From positions 3,679,001 to 3,743,000 of the forward strand of contig NZ_JACHMH010000001.1 of NCBI RefSeq assembly GCF_014204915.1: DNA of 64,000 bases, written 5' to 3'. The notes beneath the pieces were generated by a model that was given only the letters and a program-made list of their open reading frames with translations, was not told where the DNA came from and made no database searches. Positions 9,764 to 19,086 of this stretch are shown here, piece after piece. The stretch comes from Crossiella cryophila (GTDB lineage Bacteria; Actinomycetota; Actinomycetes; Mycobacteriales; Pseudonocardiaceae). How positions within the stretch are numbered: position 1 is the stretch's first letter; the number at the start of each line of letters is the position of its first letter. Made by a program: the position numbers and the translations under genes.

Positions 9764-9943
9764 GCTTTGTCGTTAGCGGCGGCAGCCGCGATTCGCACGA
9801 TCAGCTGCTACCGACGCGTTTCCCTGCGCCGCAGTGCTGACGGTGGTACTGCCCGCGCGGAAGGGCAGAAGGCAGGTCGCCTGGCAATGGGTCATGGGCG
9901 GATCGCCGGACCGGTCATCACATCCAGCAAGCCGCGGCCGTTC
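9764..9943. promoter_or_regulatory. Presumed promoter region of the cas operon
   Basis: This 180-bp stretch lies between the cas3 start and the leader-distal repeat of array 2. It is the only space for a promoter driving the 9-kb cas operon on the minus strand. No convincing -10/-35 pair or operator was recognised by eye. Confidence 0.35.
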
Positions 9944-11603
9944 GGACCAACTCCGCTCGCGCGGGGACGACAAGGGCGTGATCTGGACCCTGGACGAAGA
10001 GGAGGGACCACCCCGCTTGCGCGGGGACGACCCGCTTCACAGAGGACGCGGATCTCCTGGGCCGGGACCAACCCCGCGTGCGCTGGGACGACGGCGCGGA
10101 CGGCGGCGAGCAGGTCACCATGGAACGGGCCAACCCTGCGTGCGCGGGGACGACATGAAGGCCCGCAAGGTCGGCATCACCCTGCTGGGACCACCCCGTT
10201 CGCGCGGGGACGACTGGCCGGAACGCGGGGGTTCACCACCAACCGCCGGACCACCCCCGCTTGCGCGGGGACGACACGATCTCGGGCAGAAGACCTGCTC
10301 CGACCGCCGGACCACCCCCGCTCGCGCGGGGATGACGAGGTCGCCACGACCGTTGCCGATGCCCAGGAGGGACCACCCTCGCTCGCGCGGGGATGACACC
10401 ACGAGCAGGACCCGCAGCGTGCTGTAGCCCGGACCACCTCGCTCGCGCGGGGACGACGCGCAGGAACGGCTGTACCACCAAGACGCACAGGGACCAACCC
10501 CGCGTGCGCGGGGACGACAACCCGTACCTCAACCTCAACCCCGGCACCGGGGGACCAACCCCGCGTGCGCGGGGACGACGCTCGGCGTCGCTGTCCTGCC
10601 CGGGTACGTGCGCGGGAACAACCCCGCGTGCGCGGGGACGACGGCTCAGTGCTGCCGGATCGGACCATCCTCGCTCGTGCGGGGACGACCCAGTGATGGT
10701 GACCGTCTGGACCTCGTTGCTGGGACCACCCCCGCTCACGCGGGGACGACGGCTCGGCCGTCGACAGCCAGGGCGCGGCGGCGGGACCACCCTCGCTCGC
10801 GCGGGGACGACACGCTCGGCGCCCTAGCCCTGTCCCTCATCTCGGGACCACTCCCGCTCGTGCGGGGACGACTCCTCATCATCGTCCGCCTCCCCCGGGG
10901 ACGTTGGACCACCCCCGCTCGTGCGGGGACGACGGCTGAAGCCTGCGAACCCCGACGCGTTCCGGGGGACCACCCCCGCTCGCGCGGGGACGACGACTTC
11001 GGATCGGTCATCGACACAGCGCCGATCGGACCACCCCCGCTCGTGCGGGGACGACGTCGACTCGCTGGAGGACGTCTTCCTCCCAGTCGGACCACCCCCG
11101 CTCGCGCGGGGACGATGGGTTAGCCTTGATCAGCTCATCCTCGTACTTGGGACCACCCCCGCTCGCGCGGGGACGACTCCGAGACAGTGCAAGCCGTGGT
11201 CACCGTGACGGGACCACCCCCGCTCGCGCGGGGACGGCACGGCGACCTGTCTGGCCGCCGGGGAGAGCTGCGGACCACCCCCGCTCGCGCGGGGACGACG
11301 GTTGGCGAACAAGCACCGGCCGACCGGCGACCGGACCACCCCCGCTCGCGCGGGGACGACTCCGGGAACCGGCGGCGCAGGTTCTCCTCCGCCGGACCAC
11401 CCCCGCTCGCGCGGGGACGACCCGCGCACTGCGACCTGCACTACGGCAACCTGGGACCACCCCCGCTCGCGCGGGGACGACTTCCGCGCGTGCGGCCTCA
11501 GCTGCTCGCGACAGGGACCACCCCCGCTCGCGCGGGGACGACCGGTACCGGAAAACTTTGGCGCGTTCCCACTCGGGACCACCCCCGCTCGCGCGGGGAC
11601 GAC
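9944..11603 (-). CRISPR. CRISPR array 2 (type I-E), 28 repeats
   Basis: Twenty-eight repeats begin at 9944, 10005, 10065, 10127, 10188, 10248, 10309, 10370, 10431, 10491, 10552, 10615, 10662, 10723, 10784, 10845, 10906, 10967, 11028, 11089, 11150, 11211, 11272, 11333, 11394, 11454, 11515 and 11576. The dominant repeat reads GGACCACCCCC where array 1 has GGACCATCCCC, a consistent difference. The right-hand repeats are uniform. The left-hand ones are degenerate: three are 27 nt long (10005, 10188, 10431) and several carry a different loop (GCGTGCGC). Spacers are mostly 33 nt, but that at 10643-10661 is only 19 nt and that at 10580-10614 is 35 nt. Decay on the left marks the old end; leader and transcription start are on the right. 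Confidence 0.98.
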
Positions 11604-11782
11604 ACTTCTTGACCAGGGACGATACCGCGCCCGGACCCATTTCAGCATCGGTTTCGTTCCGGGCCGATTCACGCGACGTCGCGGCCGCATCGCGGCTCTG
11701 CTGCTCGGACCAAGCGAACCTTAAGCGCGGTCGACGAGCAGGAGCTTGCAGAGGTGGCCGACGGAAGGCACGGCATGAGGGT
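11604..11782 (-). promoter_or_regulatory. Leader of CRISPR array 2
   Basis: Non-coding DNA flanking the uniform, young end of array 2. On the minus strand the 13 nt before the first repeat (CTGGTCAAGAAGT) resemble those of array 1. The array probably shares the Cas1-Cas2 encoded upstream of array 1. No promoter boxes were recognised. Confidence 0.6.
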
Positions 11783-11816
11783 GGGTGTTGCCGGGCCAAC
11801 TGGCCCGGCAACACCC
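11783..11816. terminator. Perfect 16-bp inverted repeat, probable terminator
   Basis: Arms GGGTGTTGCCGGGCCA and TGGCCCGGCAACACCC are perfectly complementary around a 2-nt loop (AC). It lies 40 bp past the stop of the minus-strand vWA gene and before the array 2 leader. It probably ends the AAA-vWA transcript and insulates the array. There is no U tract, as is common in actinomycetes. Confidence 0.75.
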
Positions 11817-11855
11817 AGGGGTGCACCAGCTCTACGCGCACCTCACCCGCAACCG

Positions 11856-13610
11856 CTAGCCGAGAACCCGGTCCTGGCGGACTACGTCTTCCAGGACCTG
11901 CCGCACCAGGTGCGGCAACAGTTCCGGTTGCTCCGGCGGCACCGCCACGACGGCAGGCACGACCTCGCTGAGCAGTTCGTGGTCGGCCTCGGCGAGACCG
12001 ACGGCCAGCACCAGCACGTCCTCGTCGAGTTTGGCGACCTCGGCCGCGGCGGCCGGTAGGTGCTCATCTAGACGGGCATCGGTGATGATCAGGAGCAGTC
12101 GGCGGGTTCGGCGATCAGCCTGCACGGCGGCGAACTGGTCGCGCGCCCAGGTGATCGCTGGCCGCAGACAGGTGCCGTCGCCGATGGACTGGGCGTGCAC
12201 CAACAACTTCCGGGCGGTGGCAACAGGACTGGCGTCGGCGAGGTTGCGGATGACCATGACCTCGTCGGCGAATCCGGCTATGCCGAAGTCGATCAGCCCG
12301 TCGAGCCTGGCTGCGGTCTCCAGCATTGCCGCCGCGGTGGCGAAGGCCATCGGCGCGGACTCGGGCAGATCCGTCAGCATTGATCCGGAGCAGTCCACCA
12401 GCGTTACGCACTGGATGCGGTAAGGCCGGCGAGCGCTGGGAACGTTCGCCAGCCAGATTGGTGGTGCGTGCTCGACCGCGTGGTGGGCGTTGACGAAGAT
12501 GCGGCCGGCTTGCCGCTCCAGGTCTAGGCTGGATCCCGAGGTGCTGCGGCACCGTTGGTGCGCGGGCGCGGTGAGCAGCGGTCGTAGGATGTCGACGAAG
12601 TGCTGAGCCAACAGCGGAACGAGATGTTCCTGCCGCACAACAATATCCGACCAGTCCGGGGTGCGGAGGATCTTGGCCCACTCCTCTGGCTGGCTGACCA
12701 GTTCGTTGCGTGCTGGAACGTTCGCCAGATCCCGGTGGTACTGCGAAACCGCACGCCTGTACGAGTCGAATCGAAGGGCTTCGCGCCCGATCTGTCTGGG
12801 GACGGCCTCTGGCGGCAGCCTGTGCTGCACGGGTTCTCGGCTCATGCAGCACGGTGTGCGGGGACTGTCGCGCAGGAGATCGAACAGTAGGCGCTCGAAC
12901 TCCTCGCGGGTCAGAGATTCTCCTTCCTCTGTGTGTTGCCGTCGGTCGTGTGCCCACTGCCACAGGATGTCCAGCAGCTCTTCGGCCAGTTGTGCTTCCT
13001 GGCGCCAGGAGGTGTGCCTGGCCTGGACCAGAACCGAGGCCATCCGTGGCCACACCGAGGCGAATACGGCGTCAGCCGGGCTGTCGGTTTCGGTGCCGTC
13101 GGCGCAGCGGAGGCGACCGCAACGCATGATCATCAATCCCCAGGACAGCAGGCGCACGGCGTCTTCGACCACCGAGCTGTCGGCGGCGGCGTCGGCCGGT
13201 TCGCCGCAGGGCTCCAGGAGGATCTGGTAGGCCAGTTCCCGGTTGAGCGGCCAGTTGTTGAGGCTGTCCAGCACCGGCAGGTAGTCGCCGCGGATGTCGG
13301 CCAGGATGTTGCCCACGATGCCGGGCAACGTGGTCGTCGGCAGCGGCTGATGGCCTTGGGTAGTTTCCCAGGCGTGCATGGCCTCGTGGCCGGCCAGGTA
13401 GGCGATCATCTGGTACTGCAACGGTGCAGTGAGTTCCTCCCACACGGGCGTGCAGAAACGGGCTGCCAGGTTCCATGCGACGGGGAAGTCCACCGTGAAG
13501 CCCAGTGGATTGCGCCCGGTCGCTGGTTGTTCTGCGGGCCGGATGAACACCCGGTGGCCGGGCACGAGAATGCTGAAGGCCCGTCGCAGTACGGGTTCGT
13601 ACTCGTTCAT
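11856..13610 (-). CDS. vWA-domain protein with N-terminal HExxH (DUF2201-like), AAA partner
   Basis: A 584-residue protein. The N-terminal half carries HEAMH at 75-79, a zincin-type HExxH motif, as in the putative metallopeptidase domain that precedes vWA-like domains in DUF2201 proteins. The C-terminal third is a von Willebrand A domain with the MIDAS motif DCSGSM at 406-411. Such proteins are usually partners of MoxR-type AAA+ ATPases, and the ATPase gene lies immediately upstream with an ATGA overlap. The ATG at 13610 is set by that overlap. The target of the pair is unknown. Its position beside CRISPR arrays suggests, but does not show, a stress or defence role. Confidence 0.85.
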   Translation of the reverse strand: MNEYEPVLRRAFSILVPGHRVFIRPAEQPATGRNPLGFTVDFPVAWNLAARFCTPVWEELTAPLQYQMIAYLAGHEAMHAWETTQGHQPLPTTTLPGIVGNILADIRGDYLPVLDSLNNWPLNRELAYQILLEPCGEPADAAADSSVVEDAVRLLSWGLMIMRCGRLRCADGTETDSPADAVFASVWPRMASVLVQARHTSWRQEAQLAEELLDILWQWAHDRRQHTEEGESLTREEFERLLFDLLRDSPRTPCCMSREPVQHRLPPEAVPRQIGREALRFDSYRRAVSQYHRDLANVPARNELVSQPEEWAKILRTPDWSDIVVRQEHLVPLLAQHFVDILRPLLTAPAHQRCRSTSGSSLDLERQAGRIFVNAHHAVEHAPPIWLANVPSARRPYRIQCVTLVDCSGSMLTDLPESAPMAFATAAAMLETAARLDGLIDFGIAGFADEVMVIRNLADASPVATARKLLVHAQSIGDGTCLRPAITWARDQFAAVQADRRTRRLLLIITDARLDEHLPAAAAEVAKLDEDVLVLAVGLAEADHELLSEVVPAVVAVPPEQPELLPHLVRQVLEDVVRQDRVLG

Positions 13611-15088
13611 TCGACCTTGCCGCCGATCTCGGGGAAGGCCGCCTGGAGTTGCTGGTCGGACACCAGCGAACCGAAGGGGAACTGCGTCACCTTGGGCTTG
13701 CCCCAGCCGCTGTGCCCGTGCACCAGGGACAGCGCGTGCAGCGCAAGCGCGGGATCGCGCGGCAACTTGCCGGCGAAGATGCCTACGGCGATCTCGTTCG
13801 GTGGGTCGCCGAAGGCTCGTCGCTCGACGGCTTCCCGCACCGTGCGAGTGCCCCAGGTATGCCGGGAGCCAAGTAGCTGGTCGTTGTTGAGCTGGCACAC
13901 CGTTGTCGCCACGAGGTTGGCGAAGGCGGCCAACTCCTTCAGCGCGTTCTCCTTCTTGTCCAACGGGGCCAGGCCGCGGCGCACCAGTTCGTGCAGAACC
14001 CGGCTACCTGCCCGGAATCCGTCCTCGGCCAAGGCGTTCTGGCTGAGTTGCGGCACGGGCAACACCGTCCAGCGTTCCAGCCACTTCGCGCCGAAGTCGA
14101 AACTCGGCCGGTTCGTTGTGACACCGATCAATGCCTGCGGATCCAGGGGAACGTCAATCGCGCCGCCGGTGATCGGGTAGTAGGCCCGCAGGCGGGTGGC
14201 GGTCGGGTTGAGCAACGGCTCGATCGCGTCGAGCACGTCCATTCGATCCGCCCATCGGTGCAAGTCCACCAGTTCGATCACGCACGGCTGCTGGACCGCC
14301 TGCACGAGCAGGCTGTGGTGCAGGACCGTGGCCCCGCTCTCCAGCCCGACGCGGAACAGTTCGACCTGCTCTGGGCTGTTGACGGTCAGGTAGGGAACGC
14401 CGCGGCGGGCGGCGATCCTGGCCAGGGTGGCGGACTTGCCGCTGCCGGAAGGACCGGAGAGCAGAAAGACTCGACGCTCCAGGGCGGTGAGATTCTCCAT
14501 CTGCTGCTCGACCGCCTCGTTGGTGACGGCTCGGGCAAGTGAACCGGTATCCGGGATCCGTTCGCACAGTTCCTTTGACCAACAGGCATTCGGTTGCAGT
14601 GGCGGGACTTGGACCGGCCGGAGTGCGGCGGCTGCCGGGTGCCAGCGCATGAGCACCGGGATGAAGATCAGACGATCTTCATCGGTGAACTCGGCCTCCT
14701 CTGACACGCCGCTGCTGAGGGTGAACCTGTCGATGTTGTTCATCGCCTCGCGCACGGCGGCGCCAGCGGCGCCGTCGAGCTGCATGCCGGCCTCCAACAA
14801 CGCCTCGTGGTGCTTGCACGGTTGGATGACGCAGTCGGCGTCGCAGTAGAGGCTGATCCCGGAGGGCTGCCACATCAGCACCAGTTCGGCAGTTGCGGGC
14901 TCGCCATGGGAGTGGCGAACCACGACCCGGACGATCGTGTCCCGTTTGGATTGGGGATCGGCGAACGTCGCGGTCAGTTCCACCTTGGCGGCCGTGTCGG
15001 TCTCGATCAGCCGGGTTGAGCTATCGCCCAGGTGGAGCCACAGGGCCTTTGCCTTGCGCCGTCGCGCCAGGTACTTGATTCCGTACAT
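13607..15088 (-). CDS. MoxR-like AAA+ ATPase with SWIM-like zinc motif
   Basis: A 493-residue protein. The central AAA domain has Walker A GPSGSGKS at 212-219. The Walker B region (CVIELVDLHRWADR) lacks the usual acidic pair right after the hydrophobic strand, so catalysis may be unusual. The N-terminal region holds C82, C86, C91 and H93 (CDADCVIQPCKH), resembling a SWIM zinc finger. The chosen ATG at 15088 starts the first region that looks like folded protein; a further 44 in-frame residues upstream look non-coding. It is translationally coupled to the vWA gene. A CGCGTTACCT-type motif lies 167 nt upstream. Confidence 0.82.
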   Translation of the reverse strand: MYGIKYLARRRKAKALWLHLGDSSTRLIETDTAAKVELTATFADPQSKRDTIVRVVVRHSHGEPATAELVLMWQPSGISLYCDADCVIQPCKHHEALLEAGMQLDGAAGAAVREAMNNIDRFTLSSGVSEEAEFTDEDRLIFIPVLMRWHPAAAALRPVQVPPLQPNACWSKELCERIPDTGSLARAVTNEAVEQQMENLTALERRVFLLSGPSGSGKSATLARIAARRGVPYLTVNSPEQVELFRVGLESGATVLHHSLLVQAVQQPCVIELVDLHRWADRMDVLDAIEPLLNPTATRLRAYYPITGGAIDVPLDPQALIGVTTNRPSFDFGAKWLERWTVLPVPQLSQNALAEDGFRAGSRVLHELVRRGLAPLDKKENALKELAAFANLVATTVCQLNNDQLLGSRHTWGTRTVREAVERRAFGDPPNEIAVGIFAGKLPRDPALALHALSLVHGHSGWGKPKVTQFPFGSLVSDQQLQAAFPEIGGKVE

Positions 15089-15255
15089 GATGATCCCTGG
15101 CACGCCAGAGCCCCGCGATCGGTCCCGATCCGGGGCAGCCAGGGGTTGCCACCGCCTTCCAGCGGTTGCGGGAACGCCCTGGCGCAGGCGCCGTTCGGGT
15201 ACGCGTTGTTGAGCTGTCAACGTGCGGGTTCACGCGGTGGGCGCGAACACCAACT

Positions 15256-15266
15256 CAGGTAACGCG
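15256..15266 (-). promoter_or_regulatory. CGCGTTACCTG motif upstream of the AAA-vWA pair
   Basis: On the minus strand this reads CGCGTTACCTG, one of twelve similar sites in the window, oriented toward the AAA ATPase gene 167 nt downstream. It is the left-most member of the family. Confidence 0.5.
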
Positions 15267-15325
15267 GGCCCGTCAGCGGTGCCGGCGCTCCGGGGTGGAA
15301 CTTGGTGCCACCCGACCGTCACCGC

Positions 15326-15715
15326 TCACCGTGACTCCGGCAACCCGATCGCGCGGAGAGCGGCGGCGAATCGCCCGGTGGTGAACACCAGCGAGTTCGG
15401 GGAGAGGTTGTAGGCCTGACCGACGACGCCAAGGAGCACGTCGATCCAGCTGCGCAGATCTCCCGCCGCGGTCTTGTCCGCCGTGGGTTGGTTGGCGGCG
15501 ACCAGGTCGTCGAGTTCGGCCTGCATGCGACCGTTCTGGGCCTCCTGCAGCAGCGAGGAGGGCAACGGCGAGCGTTCCTGCCCTTGGAGAGGCTTGATCG
15601 CGCGGTAGAGGAGGTCCTCCAGCGAGTCGATCTTGCTGGGTGCCAGGTTCAACGCGGTGGTGACGCGGTGGGTGAGGGTCGTGGCCAGCGCTTGTGTGAT
15701 GTCGTCGGAGTCCAC
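15326..15715 (-). CDS. Hypothetical protein, 129 aa, with degraded paralogue at 19.1 kb
   Basis: Not recognised. A GTG at 15715 begins VDSDDITQALATTLTHRV; the predicted protein is largely helical with a conserved-looking GVVGQAYNLSPNSLVF near its end. A decayed copy of the same DNA lies at about 19120-19400. In that copy the sequence upstream of the GTG is fused in frame. The overlapping reading frame at 15649-15891 (MSEPTTPEQ...) may therefore be the detached N-terminus of one longer ancestral protein. Confidence 0.5.
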   Translation of the reverse strand: MDSDDITQALATTLTHRVTTALNLAPSKIDSLEDLLYRAIKPLQGQERSPLPSSLLQEAQNGRMQAELDDLVAANQPTADKTAAGDLRSWIDVLLGVVGQAYNLSPNSLVFTTGRFAAALRAIGLPESR

Positions 15716-15891
15716 CAGACACCCCTGGTCTCGGCGTGGTAGGCCTGTCGAGGGTAGCTGGCAAGGGAGTGGGGCGCCGCTCGCCACCGCGACCCCGGCT
15801 GGCGGAAGTTGGCGGCGGACTCGCTTTCGGTGAACATGGGCAGGATCGGGCCATTGGCCGCCGGCTGCTCAGGCGTTGTTGGTTCGGACAT
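15649..15891 (-). CDS. Hypothetical short ORF, possible detached N-terminus
   Basis: An 80-residue frame starting MSEPTTPEQPAANGPILPMF, with normal codon use up to about residue 58. After that it overlaps the 129-residue gene in another frame and looks unlike protein. The related stretch near 19300-19400 continues from the same segment (SLAPRQA...AETG) straight into ITQALT. This suggests that the present gene is split by a frameshift. Function unknown. Confidence 0.3.
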   Translation of the reverse strand: MSEPTTPEQPAANGPILPMFTESESAANFRQPGSRWRAAPHSLASYPRQAYHAETRGVWWTPTTSHKRWPRPSPTASPPR

Positions 15892-15943
15892 GGGGCTGGT
15901 CTCCTGGTCGTTGGTGGACCTGGTGCACCAGGTGCGGGTCTCA

Positions 15944-16560
15944 GGGCCAGGCTGGACTCCGGGTGACGTACGGTCCGGCCAGCAGCACGGCGCCCAACCG
16001 GTCCTCCAGCTGCGCGGTGCGCGCCGCGCCCGTCCCTGTGAGCACGAGTACGCCGGTCAGGGTGAACAGGTCCTCGATCTTGCGTGGCAGGACCAGCACT
16101 TCGGCGGCGCCGTGCATGATCAGGCCGAGTAGCAACTCGGCGATGAACAAGGAGATCGCGCAGCGCCGCGTGAGGAGGGTGGCAATCCGTCCGTAGGCCG
16201 CGGAGTGGCGGTGCAGAGCGGCGTCGTAGTGCCGACGGCGGCATCGGGCAGCCACCGGCCGGCCTCCGACAGGTGCGTCACGACGGCCAGCACGGCAAGT
16301 TCCGTGCCGTGGTCGGCCGCACTGTGCGGATGACATTCGCCAAGAACCACCGCTCGCTGAGCCGGGCATTGGTCGCCGCAGGCTCGGCACGCGCTGGCCA
16401 GGACCGGCGGCGGTGGCTGAGGAGATGTTCGCCGCCAGGAGGAACCGGTGGGGGTCGTCCGGTGCGCAGATCGGGCAGGGCTCGCTGTTCGGGGTGGACG
16501 TCACGATCAACCTGTTCTCCGGATCGGGATCACGTTGACGGCCTTCGGTTCGAGGCCGCG
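15944..16560 (-). pseudogene. Frame-disrupted gene remnant with Cys pairs
   Basis: Plausible coding segments occur in two alternating minus-strand frames. First comes SEPCPICAPDDPHRFLLAA. The next frame gives ACRACGDQCPAQRAVVLGE and THLSEAGRWLPDAA. The first frame then resumes with AAYGRIATLLTRRCAISLFI and a hydrophobic tail. The CxxC and CxxCxxxC motifs suggest a zinc-binding N-terminus. At least two frameshifts would be needed, so I call it a pseudogene. No family recognised. Confidence 0.35.
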
Positions 16561-17538
16561 AAGTGACTGCCTCGCGCGGAACTGGCCGACGTGCGCACAG
16601 CCCTACTGCGGGCACGGGATCAGGCTGTGCACGCTTTGCCCGCTCGCGAGGGGCCCCACACGTTCTTGCCGCCGGTGTTCTGGCACGCCGGGCGAATCCC
16701 TAGGGTGGCAGGCACGGAGGGCACCTCGCCTTCGATACCGGCAGGCCAACGCCACGGCGATCGTGCTGCCGACGGTCGGGCCGAGCGGGGCGAGCACAAC
16801 GAACTGGTTGTCCATGGGCGCCTACTTCGTCCGCGAGGAGGACGTGGTGGGGCCAGGAGGGGCCGCGCCGATCAGGGGCCCACCACGTGCTGGAGCGGGT
16901 GGACGGAGATCTCGGCAAGGGATGCTGAGTTGCCCCGTTCACCCGGTGGCCGTTGGAATCTCACCGCGGCGACTGTGCGCTGGCCCCCTGGTTGGGTGCC
17001 GTCCGAGGTGGTGCGATTCCGGCAACGAGTCCAGGTTCGGCAAGCCGGGCTGCTGGGAAAGGGCAGGTACCGGGGCTGCCCCGGGCAGAACTGAACAACA
17101 ACGTCGCATAGTCGGACAGCCTCGTGACGACCAACGTTCGATCCACCTTCACTAGCCGAGCAGATGCACGCTGCCTGCACCCGCCAAGGCCCGAACCCGA
17201 GGCGCTGTCGCGAGGCCCGAGAACCTGATTCCGGCCCAGACTCCTCCCTGCGAACAAGGCACTGGCAGGAGCCGGCGAGGCGATCAAGCCGCGTCCCGAA
17301 GGTCATCCTTTGGCGGGCACCCGGTTCAACTCTCCAGCCAGGACCTTCCGCCGGATCTCGCTGTCCCCGCATGAATCCGCGATCATGCTGGTGGTCAGTC
17401 TGGCCAGACCAGTGCTGCCGATGTCTTGATGTGAAGAGGCGCGCGCATTCGAGTGGTTATGTCGGATTTGTGTATCACATGTGTCACTTCTGGCGACTAA
17501 CTGTTGCCCGCTATTTGATCTCTTCTGGAGGCTGATTG
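16561..17538. other. No intact gene recognised
   Basis: Several overlapping open frames exist on both strands, but none shows consistent GC3 bias or recognisable motifs. The right third (17380-17538) is visibly more A+T-rich and must contain the promoter of the secreted CHAP protein. Its ribosome site GGAGG is at 17527-17531. Confidence 0.5.
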
Positions 17539-18972
17539 ATGGAGTCGAAATTGAGTAGTAGTCGAAGGCGTGGTCGCAGCCTCTTATCTGGTGCGGTGGT
17601 GATGCTCGGTGGGGTTGTGGCGCAGGTCGGCGGCGTCGGCACTGCGGAGGCTTCGACCGTGATGTGCTCAAGTCCGAACTACGGATACAGCTGTGTGAGT
17701 TCGACCGGCTATCAAGGGCAGCCAACATGGGGCTATCAAGTTGACTCGCGGGGTCACAACTGCACCAACTATGCAGCATTCCGCCTGGCGAGTAACGGTG
17801 CCACAAATCCCGACAACCTGGGCGACGCGCACCAGTGGGATGATCAAGCGCGGTTCAAGGGGTTCACGGTCGACGGAAATCCCGTGGTCGGTGCGATCGC
17901 CCAGTGGGAGAGCAACCACGTCGCCTACGTCGAGTCTGTGACCGCCGATGCGATCGAAACAACCGATGACAGCTGGGATGGAACGACAGCCCGCCGTCGC
18001 TACCAACGGGGACAGTCAGACTGGCCGAGCAACTTCATTCACATCAAGGACGTTCCGCAGGGCGGTGTCGGTACTCGGCTGACTGGCGACGTGAACGGTG
18101 ACGGCAAGGACGACGCCGTCGTGATGTTCAAGGACACGGGCACCGCCATGGTGGCGCTTTCCACAGGTAGCGGGTTCGCCACGGCGTCGAGTTGGTCCTA
18201 CGCACACACGATCGGAGCGGACAAGTACTTCGTTGCTGATGTGGAGGGTGACGGAAGGGCCGATCTGGTGGCCGGATACCTCTCCACTGGAACCTGGTAT
18301 GTCAACCTCTCGTCCGGGTCAGGGTTCTGGCAGGAAACTTCGTGGGCGAGCGGACACGGTATCGGCACGCATCGGCAGTGGGTTGTCGACGTCAGTGGTG
18401 ACCATAGGGCTGACCTGGTGACATTCGACAAAAATAATGGTGATTGGTGGGTCTCGCTGTCCGCCGGCAGTGGATTCTGGCCGCCCAGTCGATGGACAGT
18501 GGGACACGGAGCGGGCAGTGCGAGTCAGCAGATCGCCGATTTCACCGGCGATGGCAAAGCAGATGCTGGCGTGTACTTCGCGGATAACGGCAAGTGGTAT
18601 GTCGCACCGTCATCAGGGTCGAGTTTCGCCGGCTACAGTCTGTGGTCAGTCGGACATGGCATGGGTAGCAACTCTCGTTTCGTCGGCGACATCGACGGTG
18701 ACGGCCGAGCGGATGCGACCTACTTCTTTGCGAGCAATGGTCACTGGGACGCTGGCATGTCTTCCAGTAGCGGGTTCTGGTCACCTACTGCGTGGGCGCA
18801 TGGTCACGGTGTCGGCACGCATGAGCAGTTTCTCGCCGATGTCGAGGGTGACGGTCGAGACGACATCGTTACGTTCGATCGCGTCAACGGTGACTGGTGG
18901 GTTTCGCTCTCGTCCGGCAGCGGGTTCTGGTCGCCGGCTCGGTGGGCCACAGGCCACGGCGCAAACTCGTAG
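17539..18972 (+). CDS. Secreted CHAP-domain protein with FG-GAP/VCBS repeats
   Basis: A 477-residue exported protein. Residues 1-39 form a Sec signal (RRRGR, hydrophobic core, AEA). A CHAP-type cysteine peptidase/amidase domain follows, with Cys75 in HNCTNYAAFRL and His127 in ESNHVAYVES. From about residue 180 there are six FG-GAP-like repeats, each with a calcium-loop motif such as DVNGDGKDD, DVEGDGRAD or DIDGDGRAD, which probably form a beta-propeller-like binding module. It may cleave peptidoglycan or peptides. ATG 17539 is chosen over the adjacent TTG because it lies 7 nt after GGAGG. It sits alone between two degraded copies of one small gene. Confidence 0.85.
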   Translation: MESKLSSSRRRGRSLLSGAVVMLGGVVAQVGGVGTAEASTVMCSSPNYGYSCVSSTGYQGQPTWGYQVDSRGHNCTNYAAFRLASNGATNPDNLGDAHQWDDQARFKGFTVDGNPVVGAIAQWESNHVAYVESVTADAIETTDDSWDGTTARRRYQRGQSDWPSNFIHIKDVPQGGVGTRLTGDVNGDGKDDAVVMFKDTGTAMVALSTGSGFATASSWSYAHTIGADKYFVADVEGDGRADLVAGYLSTGTWYVNLSSGSGFWQETSWASGHGIGTHRQWVVDVSGDHRADLVTFDKNNGDWWVSLSAGSGFWPPSRWTVGHGAGSASQQIADFTGDGKADAGVYFADNGKWYVAPSSGSSFAGYSLWSVGHGMGSNSRFVGDIDGDGRADATYFFASNGHWDAGMSSSSGFWSPTAWAHGHGVGTHEQFLADVEGDGRDDIVTFDRVNGDWWVSLSSGSGFWSPARWATGHGANS

Positions 18973-19086
18973 CCCGTAAGCCCGCTGCTGTTACGAAGTC
19001 GGCACTTCAACTGGACAGACGATTTGGGATCGGTGCCGAATGGGCAAATCTTCATGCCGAAGAACGCTATTTCTCGGATCTCTCTT

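Noticed and set aside
1229-9776. Plus-strand open frames opposite the cas genes
   Set aside because: They are antisense shadows produced by high GC3 in the cas operon; none has a recognisable domain and all overlap well-supported genes.
16448-17372. Plus- and minus-strand frames of 160-235 codons
   Set aside because: They overlap one another, show no steady codon bias or motif and contain no ribosome site; treated as non-coding or decayed DNA.
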